A DNA stretch of 45,381 bases, from positions 1 to 45,381 of the forward strand of contig JAMXAU010000002.1 of assembly GCA_024281365.1 (NCBI GenBank), in the 5' to 3' direction. Position numbers and translations under genes: made by a program. The notes under the pieces were generated by a model. That model worked only from the letters and a program-made list of their open reading frames with translations. It ran no database searches and was not told the origin of the DNA. This document shows, in pieces, positions 27,032 through 34,658 of the stretch (position 1 is its first letter; each line of letters begins with the position of its first letter). This stretch comes from Nitrospira sp. (GTDB lineage Bacteria; Nitrospirota; Nitrospiria; Nitrospirales; Nitrospiraceae).

Positions 27032-27057
27032 GCCCGGGAAGAATGTTCCTCCCGGGC
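27032..27057 (-). terminator. Hairpin after flgE
   Basis: GCCCGGGA and TCCCGGGC form an 8-base GC-rich stem, extendable by a G-U and a G-C pair, with a short loop. It begins about 14 bases downstream of the flgE stop. No clear U-tract follows, so it may be a non-canonical terminator. The remainder of the 294-base flgE-fliL gap holds only the fliL promoter. Confidence 0.5.
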
Positions 27058-27071
27058 TACAACCGATGCAC

Positions 27072-28396
27072 CTATCGTTTCAAGTTGACCAACTCTTGAA
27101 GCACCTCATCCGAAGTCGTAATGACCCTCGAATTCGCCTGGAACCCTCGTTGCGCTGCGATCATATCGATGAACTGTTCACCCAGGTCCACATTCGACAA
27201 CTCGAGCGTACTGGAAAGAATTCGCCCAAGACCCGCAGACGTGGCAGCACCGACCAACGGCTGTCCGGACGTGCCTGATTCGGCAAAGGTGTTCTTCCCT
27301 GTTCGCACAAGCCCTAACGGATCCGGGAATCGTGCCAATGCCAACTGGGCCAATGAACGAACCTGCCCATTCGAGAATCTCCCGTTGATCATCCCGTTGG
27401 TTTCCACGCTGAACGTCTGCAGCGCTCCGGCACCGAACCCATTCTGAGCTTGCTGCACCAACCCTGAGGCGGCACCGAATTGCGTGGTCATGTCCAAGCC
27501 GTTTCCACCATCAGTCGTCACACTTGTACCGAAATTGAACGTAATCGCTTGATTCGGTGACGCGCCGACAAAATCGATTTGCGCTTGCCCAACGGCACCT
27601 CCGGCAATACCTCCAGCTTGATTGTTATTATAGCTGTTGACGACACTCTCCGTGTCCAATGCGCCTGATGTTCTAAACGTCAAGGTCCCGGAAGCTACCC
27701 GCACCAGTCCAAGGGCGGTATTCACATTCGGTGCGACATATTTAGCAGCGGTCGTGTCGATTTCGTTCGTACTGCCCACGACGTTATAGTCCCATGGCTA
27801 TTGCCAAGAGAATCATAGACGGTAAGCGATGTGGAAAACTGAGATGTTCCCGTAGGATTTGCAAGATCAAAGGTGCTTGTCCCAGATTGCGAATTGAGAT
27901 TGGCCCCAATATCGACAGTACTCGTAGGATTTGGAGGAGCCGTGGTTGTAGGAAGCGTGATGCCACTGATACTGGCGGTGATCAGACCGCTGGTATTGAC
28001 CTGATAACCCTGGAGCAAGAATCCGCTTGGATCAACGATCTGGTTTTGCGAATTCAAATGAAACTGCCCAGCTCGAGAATAGAACGCCGCCCCGGCTGTG
28101 TCGCGGATGACGAAAAATCCATTACCGTCCACCGCCAGATCCAATGCGTTGCTTGTGGTACTGAGCGAACCTTGGCTGAAGTTCCCCTGCACTCCGTTGA
28201 GCGCGACACCCAGACCGGTCTGGATCGCTCCCCCCCCCCCTCCTAGTGAAGAACTGATCAGGTCGGCAAAGACGGAACGACTGGATTTGAACCCGACTGT
28301 GCTCAGATTCGCGATATTATTTCCCACGACCGATAGCGCATTACCGTTTGCGTTCAGCCCGCTGACGCCCGTAAAAAGCGACGACAGAATTCCCAT
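27072..28396 (-). pseudogene. flgE: Flagellar hook protein FlgE, split by a frameshift
   Basis: FlgE polymerises into the hook. The 5' part (28396 to about 27795) encodes LFTGVSGLNANGNALSVVGN, NIANLSTVGFKSSR and ALDLAVDGNGFFVI, and reaches SLTVYDSLGNSHG. The rest of FlgE continues in a different frame from about 27796 to the stop at 27072: WDYNVVGSTNEID through LSNVDLGEQFIDMIAAQRGF and TTSDEVLQELVNLKR. In homologues a dozen or so residues normally separate GNSH from WDYNV, so bases seem missing as well as the frame being shifted. Two CDSs (27722-28396 and 27072-27779) may be called instead. An 11-G tract near 28229 is in frame. All neighbours are intact, so an assembly error is possible. Confidence 0.85.
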
Positions 28397-28416
28397 CGGT
28401 ACAACCCTCCTCTTTG

Positions 28417-29070
28417 TTATCGCAGTTCAACGATCTCGGACGGATCAATCGACAAATCACCGACCAGAAGTTTGGCCTGCCCTTCTTCCATGCGTACACC
28501 GGTCACGATGAGGGTGGCACGCCCCTCCACGTTCACTGACTTTCCTTCCCCGTCTGCTGCGGAAATGACATACCGATACATCCCCTTAGGCATCTGCACT
28601 CCATCCTGGCTCTTTCCATCCCACTCAGCAGCATGCGGCCCGGCAAGTCGATCACGATATTCGAGAGTCCGTATGGCTTGTCCATCCGCATTCTGAATAC
28701 TGACGAGAACCTTCGCGGCATTCTTCTCCAGCGAATAGCGGAAGGTGGCAGGTCCCTCTCCCAGCTGAACCAACGGGTGACCAATCGTCGCCGTGCGGCC
28801 GATCATGGGAAGCAGTGTGAATTGTAAAGACGCCGTTTGCGCGTCGAGACTCTGCTGTAAGAGCTGCGCTTGCTTTGCACTCTGTTCGAGCTGACTGAAC
28901 TGCGCGAGTTGCGAAACAAACTCGGTATTGTCGGTCGGTTTCAAAGGGTCTTGGTTCTTCAACTGCGTGACCAGCAGTTTGAGAAAGTCATCCTGCCCCA
29001 GTGCTCGAGGTCCTGTCTTTTCCGGCGTAGACGTGGTCCCGCTTGTGCTCAATCCTGCGACATCGATCAT
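28417..29070 (-). CDS. flgD: Flagellar hook assembly scaffold FlgD
   Basis: FlgD caps the growing hook and is discarded afterwards. The 217-aa protein has the conserved N-terminal motif LGQDDFLKLLVTQLKNQDPL, KPTDNTEFVSQLAQFSQLEQ, and C-terminal FlgD Ig/tudor-like strands with GPHAAEWDGKSQDGVQMPKG then MYRYVI. It lies between fliK and flgE, the usual order. Confidence 0.95.
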   Translation of the reverse strand: MIDVAGLSTSGTTSTPEKTGPRALGQDDFLKLLVTQLKNQDPLKPTDNTEFVSQLAQFSQLEQSAKQAQLLQQSLDAQTASLQFTLLPMIGRTATIGHPLVQLGEGPATFRYSLEKNAAKVLVSIQNADGQAIRTLEYRDRLAGPHAAEWDGKSQDGVQMPKGMYRYVISAADGEGKSVNVEGRATLIVTGVRMEEGQAKLLVGDLSIDPSEIVELR

Positions 29071-29088
29071 GTGGAGTCTCCCTTAGCC

Positions 29089-30645
29089 TTACGCCACCAG
29101 GTTCAGCCGTCCCTGTAGCGGCCGATACATGTCATCCGACCGTCCTTGGGCCTGCTCCTTGGCTAAATCCTGGAATCCTTGATGGCCTGATTGTCCCTGT
29201 TCTTGAAATAGTCCCTGTTGGAACGACCGCCCACCACTCTGACGATCGATGTCAACTCGAAACTGTCCCATGTCGAGTCCGTTCGCTTGAAGCATTGTTT
29301 GAAGTCGGTCCTGTCCGTTGATCAGGAACTGCCCAACTTCCACCCGATCCGTCGAGAAGTGGGCGTGAACGGACTCGTTCATCATGGCAACGCGGATGTT
29401 GACATGCCCAAACTCTGGTTGATTCACCTCCAACACCACTGATCGCAGAATGGAAGGAGTCAGTGGCTGAGTCAGATCAGGCGCTGAAGAAGCTGGTTGC
29501 GCCGGCGGCACAACTACAGTTGAGGAAGGTGCCGTTGGTGCTGAAATGGTCTGACTTTGTGCGACAGCCGCATACTGTTCCGTTGTGCGGCCATTCATGG
29601 ATGGAAGGTTGACAACCGTCTCATGAAATAGCTTAGACTCAGGATTGTCCTGCTGTTGGCCATCATGCTCATGCCCTGGCGGACTGAACAGCTCTTCCTG
29701 ATCAACAACTAGCTGTTGTCCATGAGGGGTGATCCCCTGAGTCCTTGGACCGGTTTCTCCCTGATCCTCCTGAGCAAGCACAAGGAGAGGCGGCTGATTG
29801 TCCGTTGAATGATGGGCGACACCAGGCTCGCCTTGATCAAGAGCAGCCACGTTTCGATCGAATTGACTCCCCGGTAATAGCTTCCCGTCATGGGTTTGGA
29901 CAAGCCGAGCAATATTGTGGTCGGAAGATGAAATGGCTCCACCGGATGATGAGGGTTGAATCGCAGCGTGAGCTTGCGTGGAATCCGCTGCGTTCTCCGT
30001 CACGCCATTCTCACCCACGGTGCCTGCCAACTCAGCGGACTGCGTGACATGAGGCTCTCCCTTCAGAAACAGTGATGAATTCTTAGCCTGTTCCGGCACG
30101 TCAGTCGCCACAGATGCTGGTGACGACTCTGCAGACGAACTAGGTTCGCGGCTGATTTCGCCTGCACCGTCGTGCGTCTCCTGTACCTCGCTGAGCATCA
30201 TCTGAGCTTCCGTCTGAGACAGGCTTCCTGATGCCATCCACACAACCATCTGTCCTTCAGCTGCCGATCCTGAGTTACTCTGCGGTGATGCCGATTCAGA
30301 TTCCTCCCCTGAACCATCCATTGTCTGGCTTTGAGCGTCGTTTGACTCATCACTGTCTGAGGCACGAGCCTGTCTGGCCTCAGACCGTTCCGCTTGGGAT
30401 GCCGCTGAATTGAGGCCTTTGGCCTGCTTGGGATCCGGTCGATCCTCGACTTTATCGAATCCTTGAGGACGATCCGCTTCCTGACTGTTCCCCTTCTTCT
30501 CTTCACCACGGACCCCCTGCAATACGGACGAAAAGCTCTTCCGAGCGGAAGGACCACTGAAAGAAGCAGATCGAGCAGCCCGCACAGGCCCGTCTGAGGT
30601 GGCAGTCGGTGTGGTGGAGAGCAGATCTGGCACAATGAAATCCAT
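29089..30645 (-). CDS. fliK: Flagellar hook-length control protein FliK
   Basis: FliK measures hook length and triggers the FlhB specificity switch. The start at 30645 (MDFIVPDLLSTTPTATS) gives about 518 aa. Most of the protein is low complexity (Ser, Gln, Glu-rich), as expected. The C-terminal flg_hook domain is clear: SILRSVVLEVNQPEFGHVNI then RVAMMNESVHAHFSTDRVEV and LQTMLQANGLDMGQFRVDI. The frame is open to 30933 but that extension crosses a promoter and repeat. CGAGGA precedes the ATG. Confidence 0.88.
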   Translation of the reverse strand: MDFIVPDLLSTTPTATSDGPVRAARSASFSGPSARKSFSSVLQGVRGEEKKGNSQEADRPQGFDKVEDRPDPKQAKGLNSAASQAERSEARQARASDSDESNDAQSQTMDGSGEESESASPQSNSGSAAEGQMVVWMASGSLSQTEAQMMLSEVQETHDGAGEISREPSSSAESSPASVATDVPEQAKNSSLFLKGEPHVTQSAELAGTVGENGVTENAADSTQAHAAIQPSSSGGAISSSDHNIARLVQTHDGKLLPGSQFDRNVAALDQGEPGVAHHSTDNQPPLLVLAQEDQGETGPRTQGITPHGQQLVVDQEELFSPPGHEHDGQQQDNPESKLFHETVVNLPSMNGRTTEQYAAVAQSQTISAPTAPSSTVVVPPAQPASSAPDLTQPLTPSILRSVVLEVNQPEFGHVNIRVAMMNESVHAHFSTDRVEVGQFLINGQDRLQTMLQANGLDMGQFRVDIDRQSGGRSFQQGLFQEQGQSGHQGFQDLAKEQAQGRSDDMYRPLQGRLNLVA

Positions 30646-30681
30646 GTCTATCAGTCCTCGTGAGATTCCGGCAGGGCTAAA

Positions 30682-30697
30682 TACAAGCCTCGTGCCA
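30682..30697 (-). promoter_or_regulatory. Predicted sigma-54-type promoter for fliK-flgD-flgE
   Basis: The minus strand reads TGGCACGAGGCTTGTA. The -24 TGGCACG is perfect, but the -12 is TTGT instead of TTGC, so activity is less certain. Spacing and the 26-base predicted leader match the other sigma-54 sites. Confidence 0.55.
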
Positions 30698-30703
30698 AGT
30701 TGA

Positions 30704-30720
30704 CAGTTCCTAAGGAACTG
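30704..30720. promoter_or_regulatory. Perfect palindrome just upstream of the fliK promoter
   Basis: CAGTTCCTAAGGAACTG has 8-base arms around a single A. It sits 6 bases beyond the -24 element and could be a regulator site or a small hairpin. The rest of the 335-base gap to 30980 holds repeat copy B and nothing else recognised. Confidence 0.35.
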
Positions 30721-30873
30721 AAATATCGAGTGGTTATGATTCAACTCACGATCACGTGGAGGGAAAAAGGAAAATATTACTGGGTGGTAGGCAAAATGGA
30801 TCGGAATGGAAAAGAGCCTGCTCAGGGTCGACCCAGAGCAAGCCGAGGGATCGAGGGACAATACCGCCTCAGC

Positions 30874-30934
30874 GCGTAACTCGTGAAACGTCGCACGTGA
30901 AGCGTCCGAATCCGGAAACGAAATACGCTTCACG
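30874..30934 (+). repeat. Interspersed palindromic repeat, copy B (after the motE-like gene)
   Basis: It starts GCGTAACTCGTGAAACGTCG and ends AAATACGCTTCACG. Inner arms CGTGAAGCGT (30896-30905) and ACGCTTCACG (30925-30934) are perfect 10-base complements. It is about four-fifths identical to copy A (14743-14795) over the hairpin part. Located 47 bases after the motE-like stop, it may also serve as a terminator. Confidence 0.6.
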
Positions 30935-30980
30935 GCGCTGTCTCGACAATTGTTGAGGAAGCGATCAGGAATACTGCTGG

Positions 30981-31721
30981 CTAGGGCGTGTGGACCAGCA
31001 ACTGTTCGGTGAGTTTGGCAGCGCGGTCTGCCTTCACTTGGGAGAGTATTGCTCCTGCGGTCTTGGATTTGACCATTCGCAGAATTTCAATCGCTTTTCG
31101 GTCCGGCATCCGCTCAAGACGTGCTGCGGCATCCTCCGACGGCATCGACTCAAAGATTTTGGCCAGCTGAGTCCGCTGTTCCTGTGCGCCACGATCTTTG
31201 TCCGCTTGGATCTTGGTCAGGTGAAGTTCCTCTTTGGCCCGTGCGTCCAGTATCCGTTTTTCCAACGCCTCGTTCTGCTCGAGCAACTCCTCGATCCGAC
31301 TCCTCACGATCATGAGCCGTTCCTCGTTTTGACGGATGGCCTCTTCCCGCCGATCCAGGTCTCGTTTACGTTGGTCCAGCATCTCGAGTACTTCACGGGG
31401 AATCTCGATCGAGGGCCCCTGCGTTGTCGGCGGGGCCAACGCCTTTGCACCATCATCGCCACCGGATTCTTGCCCTTCTCCCTCCGAAGCAGATGGTTGC
31501 CCTTCTTGCTTGACGGAATTGTGCGGCGATGAGGGTTTGGGCTCTGAAGAGGCTTGCCCCAACTGAACCATGACCCAAAACAGAATCGTCGAGACGACCA
31601 ATCCCCCGACCATCGTCCAAAGCGACCCACGCCGATTCTTTCTCAGCCGTGGCGCGAGCCATGGCCAACGGTTACTGAGGGTGAACGGAGAAACCTTCAT
31701 CGGACTGATTTGCCTCTTCAT
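30981..31721 (-). CDS. MotE-like flagellar protein with MgtE N-terminal-type domain
   Basis: The 246-aa protein has a short basic cytoplasmic end, one membrane segment (SLWTMVGGLVVSTILFWVMV), a Pro/Ser/Glu-rich linker, a long coiled coil (about 105-190, DQRKRDLDRREEAIRQNEER onward) and a C-terminal helical domain (LAKIFESMPSEDAAARLERM, KAIEILRMVKSKTAGAILSQ). This matches MotE-type proteins encoded beside fliJ/fliK in many phyla. In Rhizobium MotE is a periplasmic chaperone for the stator protein MotC; the role here is inferred. Its start overlaps fliJ by 4 bases (ATGA). Confidence 0.78.
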   Translation of the reverse strand: MKRQISPMKVSPFTLSNRWPWLAPRLRKNRRGSLWTMVGGLVVSTILFWVMVQLGQASSEPKPSSPHNSVKQEGQPSASEGEGQESGGDDGAKALAPPTTQGPSIEIPREVLEMLDQRKRDLDRREEAIRQNEERLMIVRSRIEELLEQNEALEKRILDARAKEELHLTKIQADKDRGAQEQRTQLAKIFESMPSEDAAARLERMPDRKAIEILRMVKSKTAGAILSQVKADRAAKLTEQLLVHTP

Positions 31722-32158
31722 GAATCGCCTCGACCTCGCATGGAGATCTGGCGACCAGCAGTCTCATCTTCCGCCCACTGTTCTCGGCGTGCAATCATCG
31801 CGTGCCTGGCGGTCTGGCGCTGTTCGGCAACTCTCTCAAGAAGCTTGCACTCCTGCCTGGCTTCGACAAGCCGTTCCTGAGTCTGCTGCCACAGACCGGT
31901 CGCATGATCGATTGCGGCACGGACTTGCCGTAGCGCAGACCGCTGGGCATCCATTTTCCCCTGCCATTGCAACAGATCCTCGATCGTCAAACCCTGCCCG
32001 GCCTGTTGAGCATAGGCCTCAGTATCCGCCTGGATCTGAACTTCCATGGTGCGATACTGCTCTTCACTGTGAGTAAGCGCTTGTGCGATCTGCGATAACT
32101 CCATCATCAGCGACTCGACGGTCTGTGCCCGAACCTTTCGTATCGAATCGAGACTCAT
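31718..32158 (-). CDS. fliJ: Flagellar export protein FliJ
   Basis: FliJ is the coiled-coil stalk of the export ATPase. The 146-aa product is entirely helical with heptad pattern and typical FliJ composition (SLDSIRKVRAQTVESLMMEL at the start, ARQECKLLERVAEQRQTAR towards the end). Its start overlaps fliI by 4 bases. FliJ is poorly conserved, so the call rests on length, coiled coil and position. Confidence 0.88.
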   Translation of the reverse strand: MSLDSIRKVRAQTVESLMMELSQIAQALTHSEEQYRTMEVQIQADTEAYAQQAGQGLTIEDLLQWQGKMDAQRSALRQVRAAIDHATGLWQQTQERLVEARQECKLLERVAEQRQTARHAMIARREQWAEDETAGRQISMRGRGDS

Positions 32159-33462
32159 GCCGCTTGCCGCGCCAACGCCTCAAGTTCCTGCACCGATGAT
32201 GTAAGGCTGGCAGGCTGATCGATCGCTTGTCGGAGATATCCGTTGATCGAATCCTGGGCTTGAACGGCTTTATCAAGTCCCGCATTCATCCCGGCTTTGT
32301 ACGCGCCTAATAGCACGAGATCTTCGGACTGTTGATACCGAGCCATCAGTTCAAGCACCCGCCTGGCGGCATCATGATGCGCCTTCCCGACAATATCCCG
32401 CATGACACGGCTCGTGCTCTGGAGCAGATCAATGGCCGGGAAGTGATTGCGCGCGGCCAACGTACGTGACAACACAATATGGCCATCCAAGATCGATCGA
32501 ACGGTATCGGCAATGGGATCACTCAGGTCATCGCCATCCACCAACACGGTATACAGACCTGTAATGGTTCCTGGTCCGGGCCCTGTTCCCACACGCTCTA
32601 GGATCTTCGGCAAAAGAGCAAACACAGATGGCGTATAGCCTTTTGTCGTGGGTGGCTCTCCGATGGCCAATCCGACCTCTCTCTGGCTATAGGCTAATCG
32701 CGTGAGTGAATCCATTAACAAGAGTACCTGTTGTCCTGCATCACGGAAGTATTCGGCAATCGTCGTGGCCACCAACGCGGCCCGTAGACGTATCAAGGGG
32801 GCTTGGTCAGACGTTGCGACCACAACGACGGTTCGCGCAAGTGCATCGGCCCCCAGGTCACGCTCAAGAAACTCGTTGACTTCTCGCCCTCGTTCTCCGA
32901 GGAGAGCGATGACGTTGACATCCGCCTTTGTGTAACGGCTAATCATCCCTAACAGCACACTCTTTCCGACCCCTGAACCGGAAAAGATCCCCATCTTTTG
33001 TCCGCGCCCGCAAGTTAAGAATCCATTGATCGCTCGAATACCGAGATCAAGGGGATCCCGAATACGAGCCCGTTGGAGCGGGTTCGGTGCGGCAGCGTGC
33101 AGAGGATAGCAATGACTCGTCTTCGGCATTCCCTTCCCGTCGATGGGATCCCCGCATCCATCCAGAATCCGGCCCAACAAGCCAGGCCCAACCGCTAGAC
33201 TCGCCACCTGCCCTGTCATGGTGATGCGGCTGGCCGGCCCGATTCCGCGCATGTCTCCAAGCGGCATCAACAACACACGATCTCCACGAAATCCGACCAC
33301 CTCCGCCATGATCGGGGCTTCACCCTCCCCCCTCGTGATACGGCAGAGTTCGCCGACGGTCGTCATCGGGCCATAGCCTTCCACCACCATCCCCACGGCC
33401 TGGGCCACCCGTCCGGAGATCTCGATAGGTTCGATGTGCTCAAGGAGATGACTAAGCCTCAT
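32155..33462 (-). CDS. fliI: Flagellum-specific export ATPase FliI
   Basis: FliI is the hexameric export ATPase. The ATG at 33462 (MRLSHLLEHIEPIEISGRVA) gives about 435 aa and has GGGGTGG upstream. Walker A is GSGVGKS, with LLMDSLTRLAYSQREVGLAI and GYTPSVFALLPKILERVG also typical. The 5' end has been tandemly duplicated together with the 3' end of fliH. Longer in-frame extensions (to 33555) run into the duplicated fliH tail and are not part of the protein. The start overlaps the relic ORF's stop by 11 bases. Confidence 0.95.
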   Translation of the reverse strand: MRLSHLLEHIEPIEISGRVAQAVGMVVEGYGPMTTVGELCRITRGEGEAPIMAEVVGFRGDRVLLMPLGDMRGIGPASRITMTGQVASLAVGPGLLGRILDGCGDPIDGKGMPKTSHCYPLHAAAPNPLQRARIRDPLDLGIRAINGFLTCGRGQKMGIFSGSGVGKSVLLGMISRYTKADVNVIALLGERGREVNEFLERDLGADALARTVVVVATSDQAPLIRLRAALVATTIAEYFRDAGQQVLLLMDSLTRLAYSQREVGLAIGEPPTTKGYTPSVFALLPKILERVGTGPGPGTITGLYTVLVDGDDLSDPIADTVRSILDGHIVLSRTLAARNHFPAIDLLQSTSRVMRDIVGKAHHDAARRVLELMARYQQSEDLVLLGAYKAGMNAGLDKAVQAQDSINGYLRQAIDQPASLTSSVQELEALARQAA

Positions 33463-33535
33463 GAGCCACCCCATGCTGCACTGCCCGTCCCAAACGAACT
33501 GACTGCATCTCAAGAGTCGAATCCACCATCCATGT
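33358..33535. repeat. Tandem duplication, copy 1 (contains the working fliI start)
   Basis: This stretch matches 33539-33716 at an offset of 181 bases. Shared landmarks are ATCGGG, the run CACGGCCTGGGCCACCCGTC, GGTTCGATGTGCTCAAGGAG and ACTAAGCCTCATGAG. It covers the first ~35-45 fliI codons plus a degenerate copy of the fliH tail. Exact ends are approximate. Confidence 0.85.
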
Positions 33536-33643
33536 ACCGGTCGCCATCGGGTCATAGGCTTTTACTACCACCCCCACGGCCTGGGCCACCCGTCCGGAGA
33601 TCTCAATGGGTTCGATGTGCTCAAGGAGATGACTAAGCCTCAT
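33452..33643 (-). CDS. Relic fliI-fliH hybrid ORF created by the tandem duplication
   Basis: This 63-codon ORF begins like FliI (MRLSHLLEHIEPIEISGRVA, then QAVGVVVKAYDPM) and ends like FliH (STLEMQSVRLGRAVQHGVAH, EA). Its start overlaps the fliH stop by 11 bases, and its stop overlaps the fliI start by 11 bases, reproducing the original fliH/fliI coupling twice. It has diverged by substitution from both parents but contains no stop or frameshift. It is probably non-functional as a protein, although it may matter for translation of fliI. Annotation pipelines may call it or ignore it. Confidence 0.55.
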   Translation of the reverse strand: MRLSHLLEHIEPIEISGRVAQAVGVVVKAYDPMATGTWMVDSTLEMQSVRLGRAVQHGVAHEA

Positions 33644-33716
33644 GAGGTGCCCCATTTTTCACAGCCTGCCTCAAACGAGCCAACTGCGTCTCAAGGGAGG
33701 CATCGACTAATCGCGT
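33539..33716. repeat. Tandem duplication, copy 2 (contains the working fliH end)
   Basis: This is the second copy, 181 bases from copy 1. It holds the intact fliH C-terminal codons and a degenerate copy of the fliI start. Confidence 0.85.
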
Positions 33717-34658
33717 GCTGGTATGTAGGAGGCAACTTCCCCGTGGGAGTGACGGTACCGCTTCCACGTTGATGACGAAGGAGGTGTCCCGTTGTCCTAA
33801 CAGCTCGACCTTGGCTGCCTCCAAGACGCCGGCATCCAATGGATGTGCCTGTATCAGCACGCTCTCGGCGTCTCGAAGCGCATTGATCCCAGCCTTGGCC
33901 TGAATGATGATCTGCTCGCGGAACGACTCGGCCGACTCGTGAAGGATCTTGGAGGCCACTTGAAACGCCAATTCGATCACGTCCGCCTCCATCGTCTGCC
34001 GCACCGTCCCTCGCGCTATGTCAAACTGCCTCGCGGCATTGGTCAGCACGGCCAGATCTTGTCGACGTTCATCCTCCACAAGCCGTCGTCCTTCCGCCAG
34101 CCCGCGTTCGTATTGCCTCTCCCCATCATCTCCTCGCGACATCTCACCCTCTTCAAAGGTGTGAAAGGGCAAATTCTGTAGTCGGACCGCCCCAGACCGC
34201 ACGGTCGCGTATTTCAACACCGAATTCTCCGCCCGCGTACGATGAATCGCCAATAAGCGACGAACCGTGGCCATAACTACCTCAGTCCGAAACGGCTTCA
34301 TGAAAAACTCGACCGCACCGGCTTTCATCGCCCGCACAGCAAGCTCGATGGTCGCTGCACCCGTCATCACCGCTCCGATGATCCGATTGTCGATTTTCTG
34401 CACTTCTTCCAGGACGGCAACGCCTTCTCCATCCGGCAGCAACACATCGACAATCAACAGCGTTGGGGCAATCTGCCTGACCATCGTCAGGGCTTCTTGT
34501 CTTGAACTGGCAACACGCACAGCGATGCGCTCGGACCTGAAGAGCTCCAGGAAGAGATTGCGAATGCTTTCCTCGTCATCGACGACAAGGACAGTACCCT
34601 GGCCTCCGGAGAGTCCTCGCCCCTGAGTGGTCACCGCCGGCATAGCCGCACCTGCCAC
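33633..34658 (-). CDS. fliH: Response-regulator receiver domain fused to flagellar assembly protein FliH
   Basis: The 341-aa product is two proteins in one. Residues 20-135 are a full CheY-like receiver (TVLVVDDEESIRNLFLELF, Asp71 in LLIVDVLLPDGEG, Thr99 in VMTGAAT, Lys121 in FFMKPF) closest in style to NtrC-type receivers. Residues about 165-341 are FliH, the regulator/stator of the FliI ATPase: RQYERGLAEGRRLVEDERRQ, then ADVIELAFQVASKILHESAE and LETQLARLRQAV at the end. All phosphorylation residues are present. The GTG at 34658 overlaps the fliG stop by one base; an ATG at 34643 with AGG upstream is an alternative. Standard FliH (about 230 aa) has no receiver. Confidence 0.85.
   Translation of the reverse strand: MAGAAMPAVTTQGRGLSGGQGTVLVVDDEESIRNLFLELFRSERIAVRVASSRQEALTMVRQIAPTLLIVDVLLPDGEGVAVLEEVQKIDNRIIGAVMTGAATIELAVRAMKAGAVEFFMKPFRTEVVMATVRRLLAIHRTRAENSVLKYATVRSGAVRLQNLPFHTFEEGEMSRGDDGERQYERGLAEGRRLVEDERRQDLAVLTNAARQFDIARGTVRQTMEADVIELAFQVASKILHESAESFREQIIIQAKAGINALRDAESVLIQAHPLDAGVLEAAKVELLGQRDTSFVINVEAVPSLPRGSCLLHTSTRLVDASLETQLARLRQAVKNGAPHEA

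Noticed and set aside
30646..30933. In-frame 5' extension of fliK
   Set aside because: It crosses the predicted promoter, a palindrome and repeat copy B. The ATG at 30645 gives a normal FliK.
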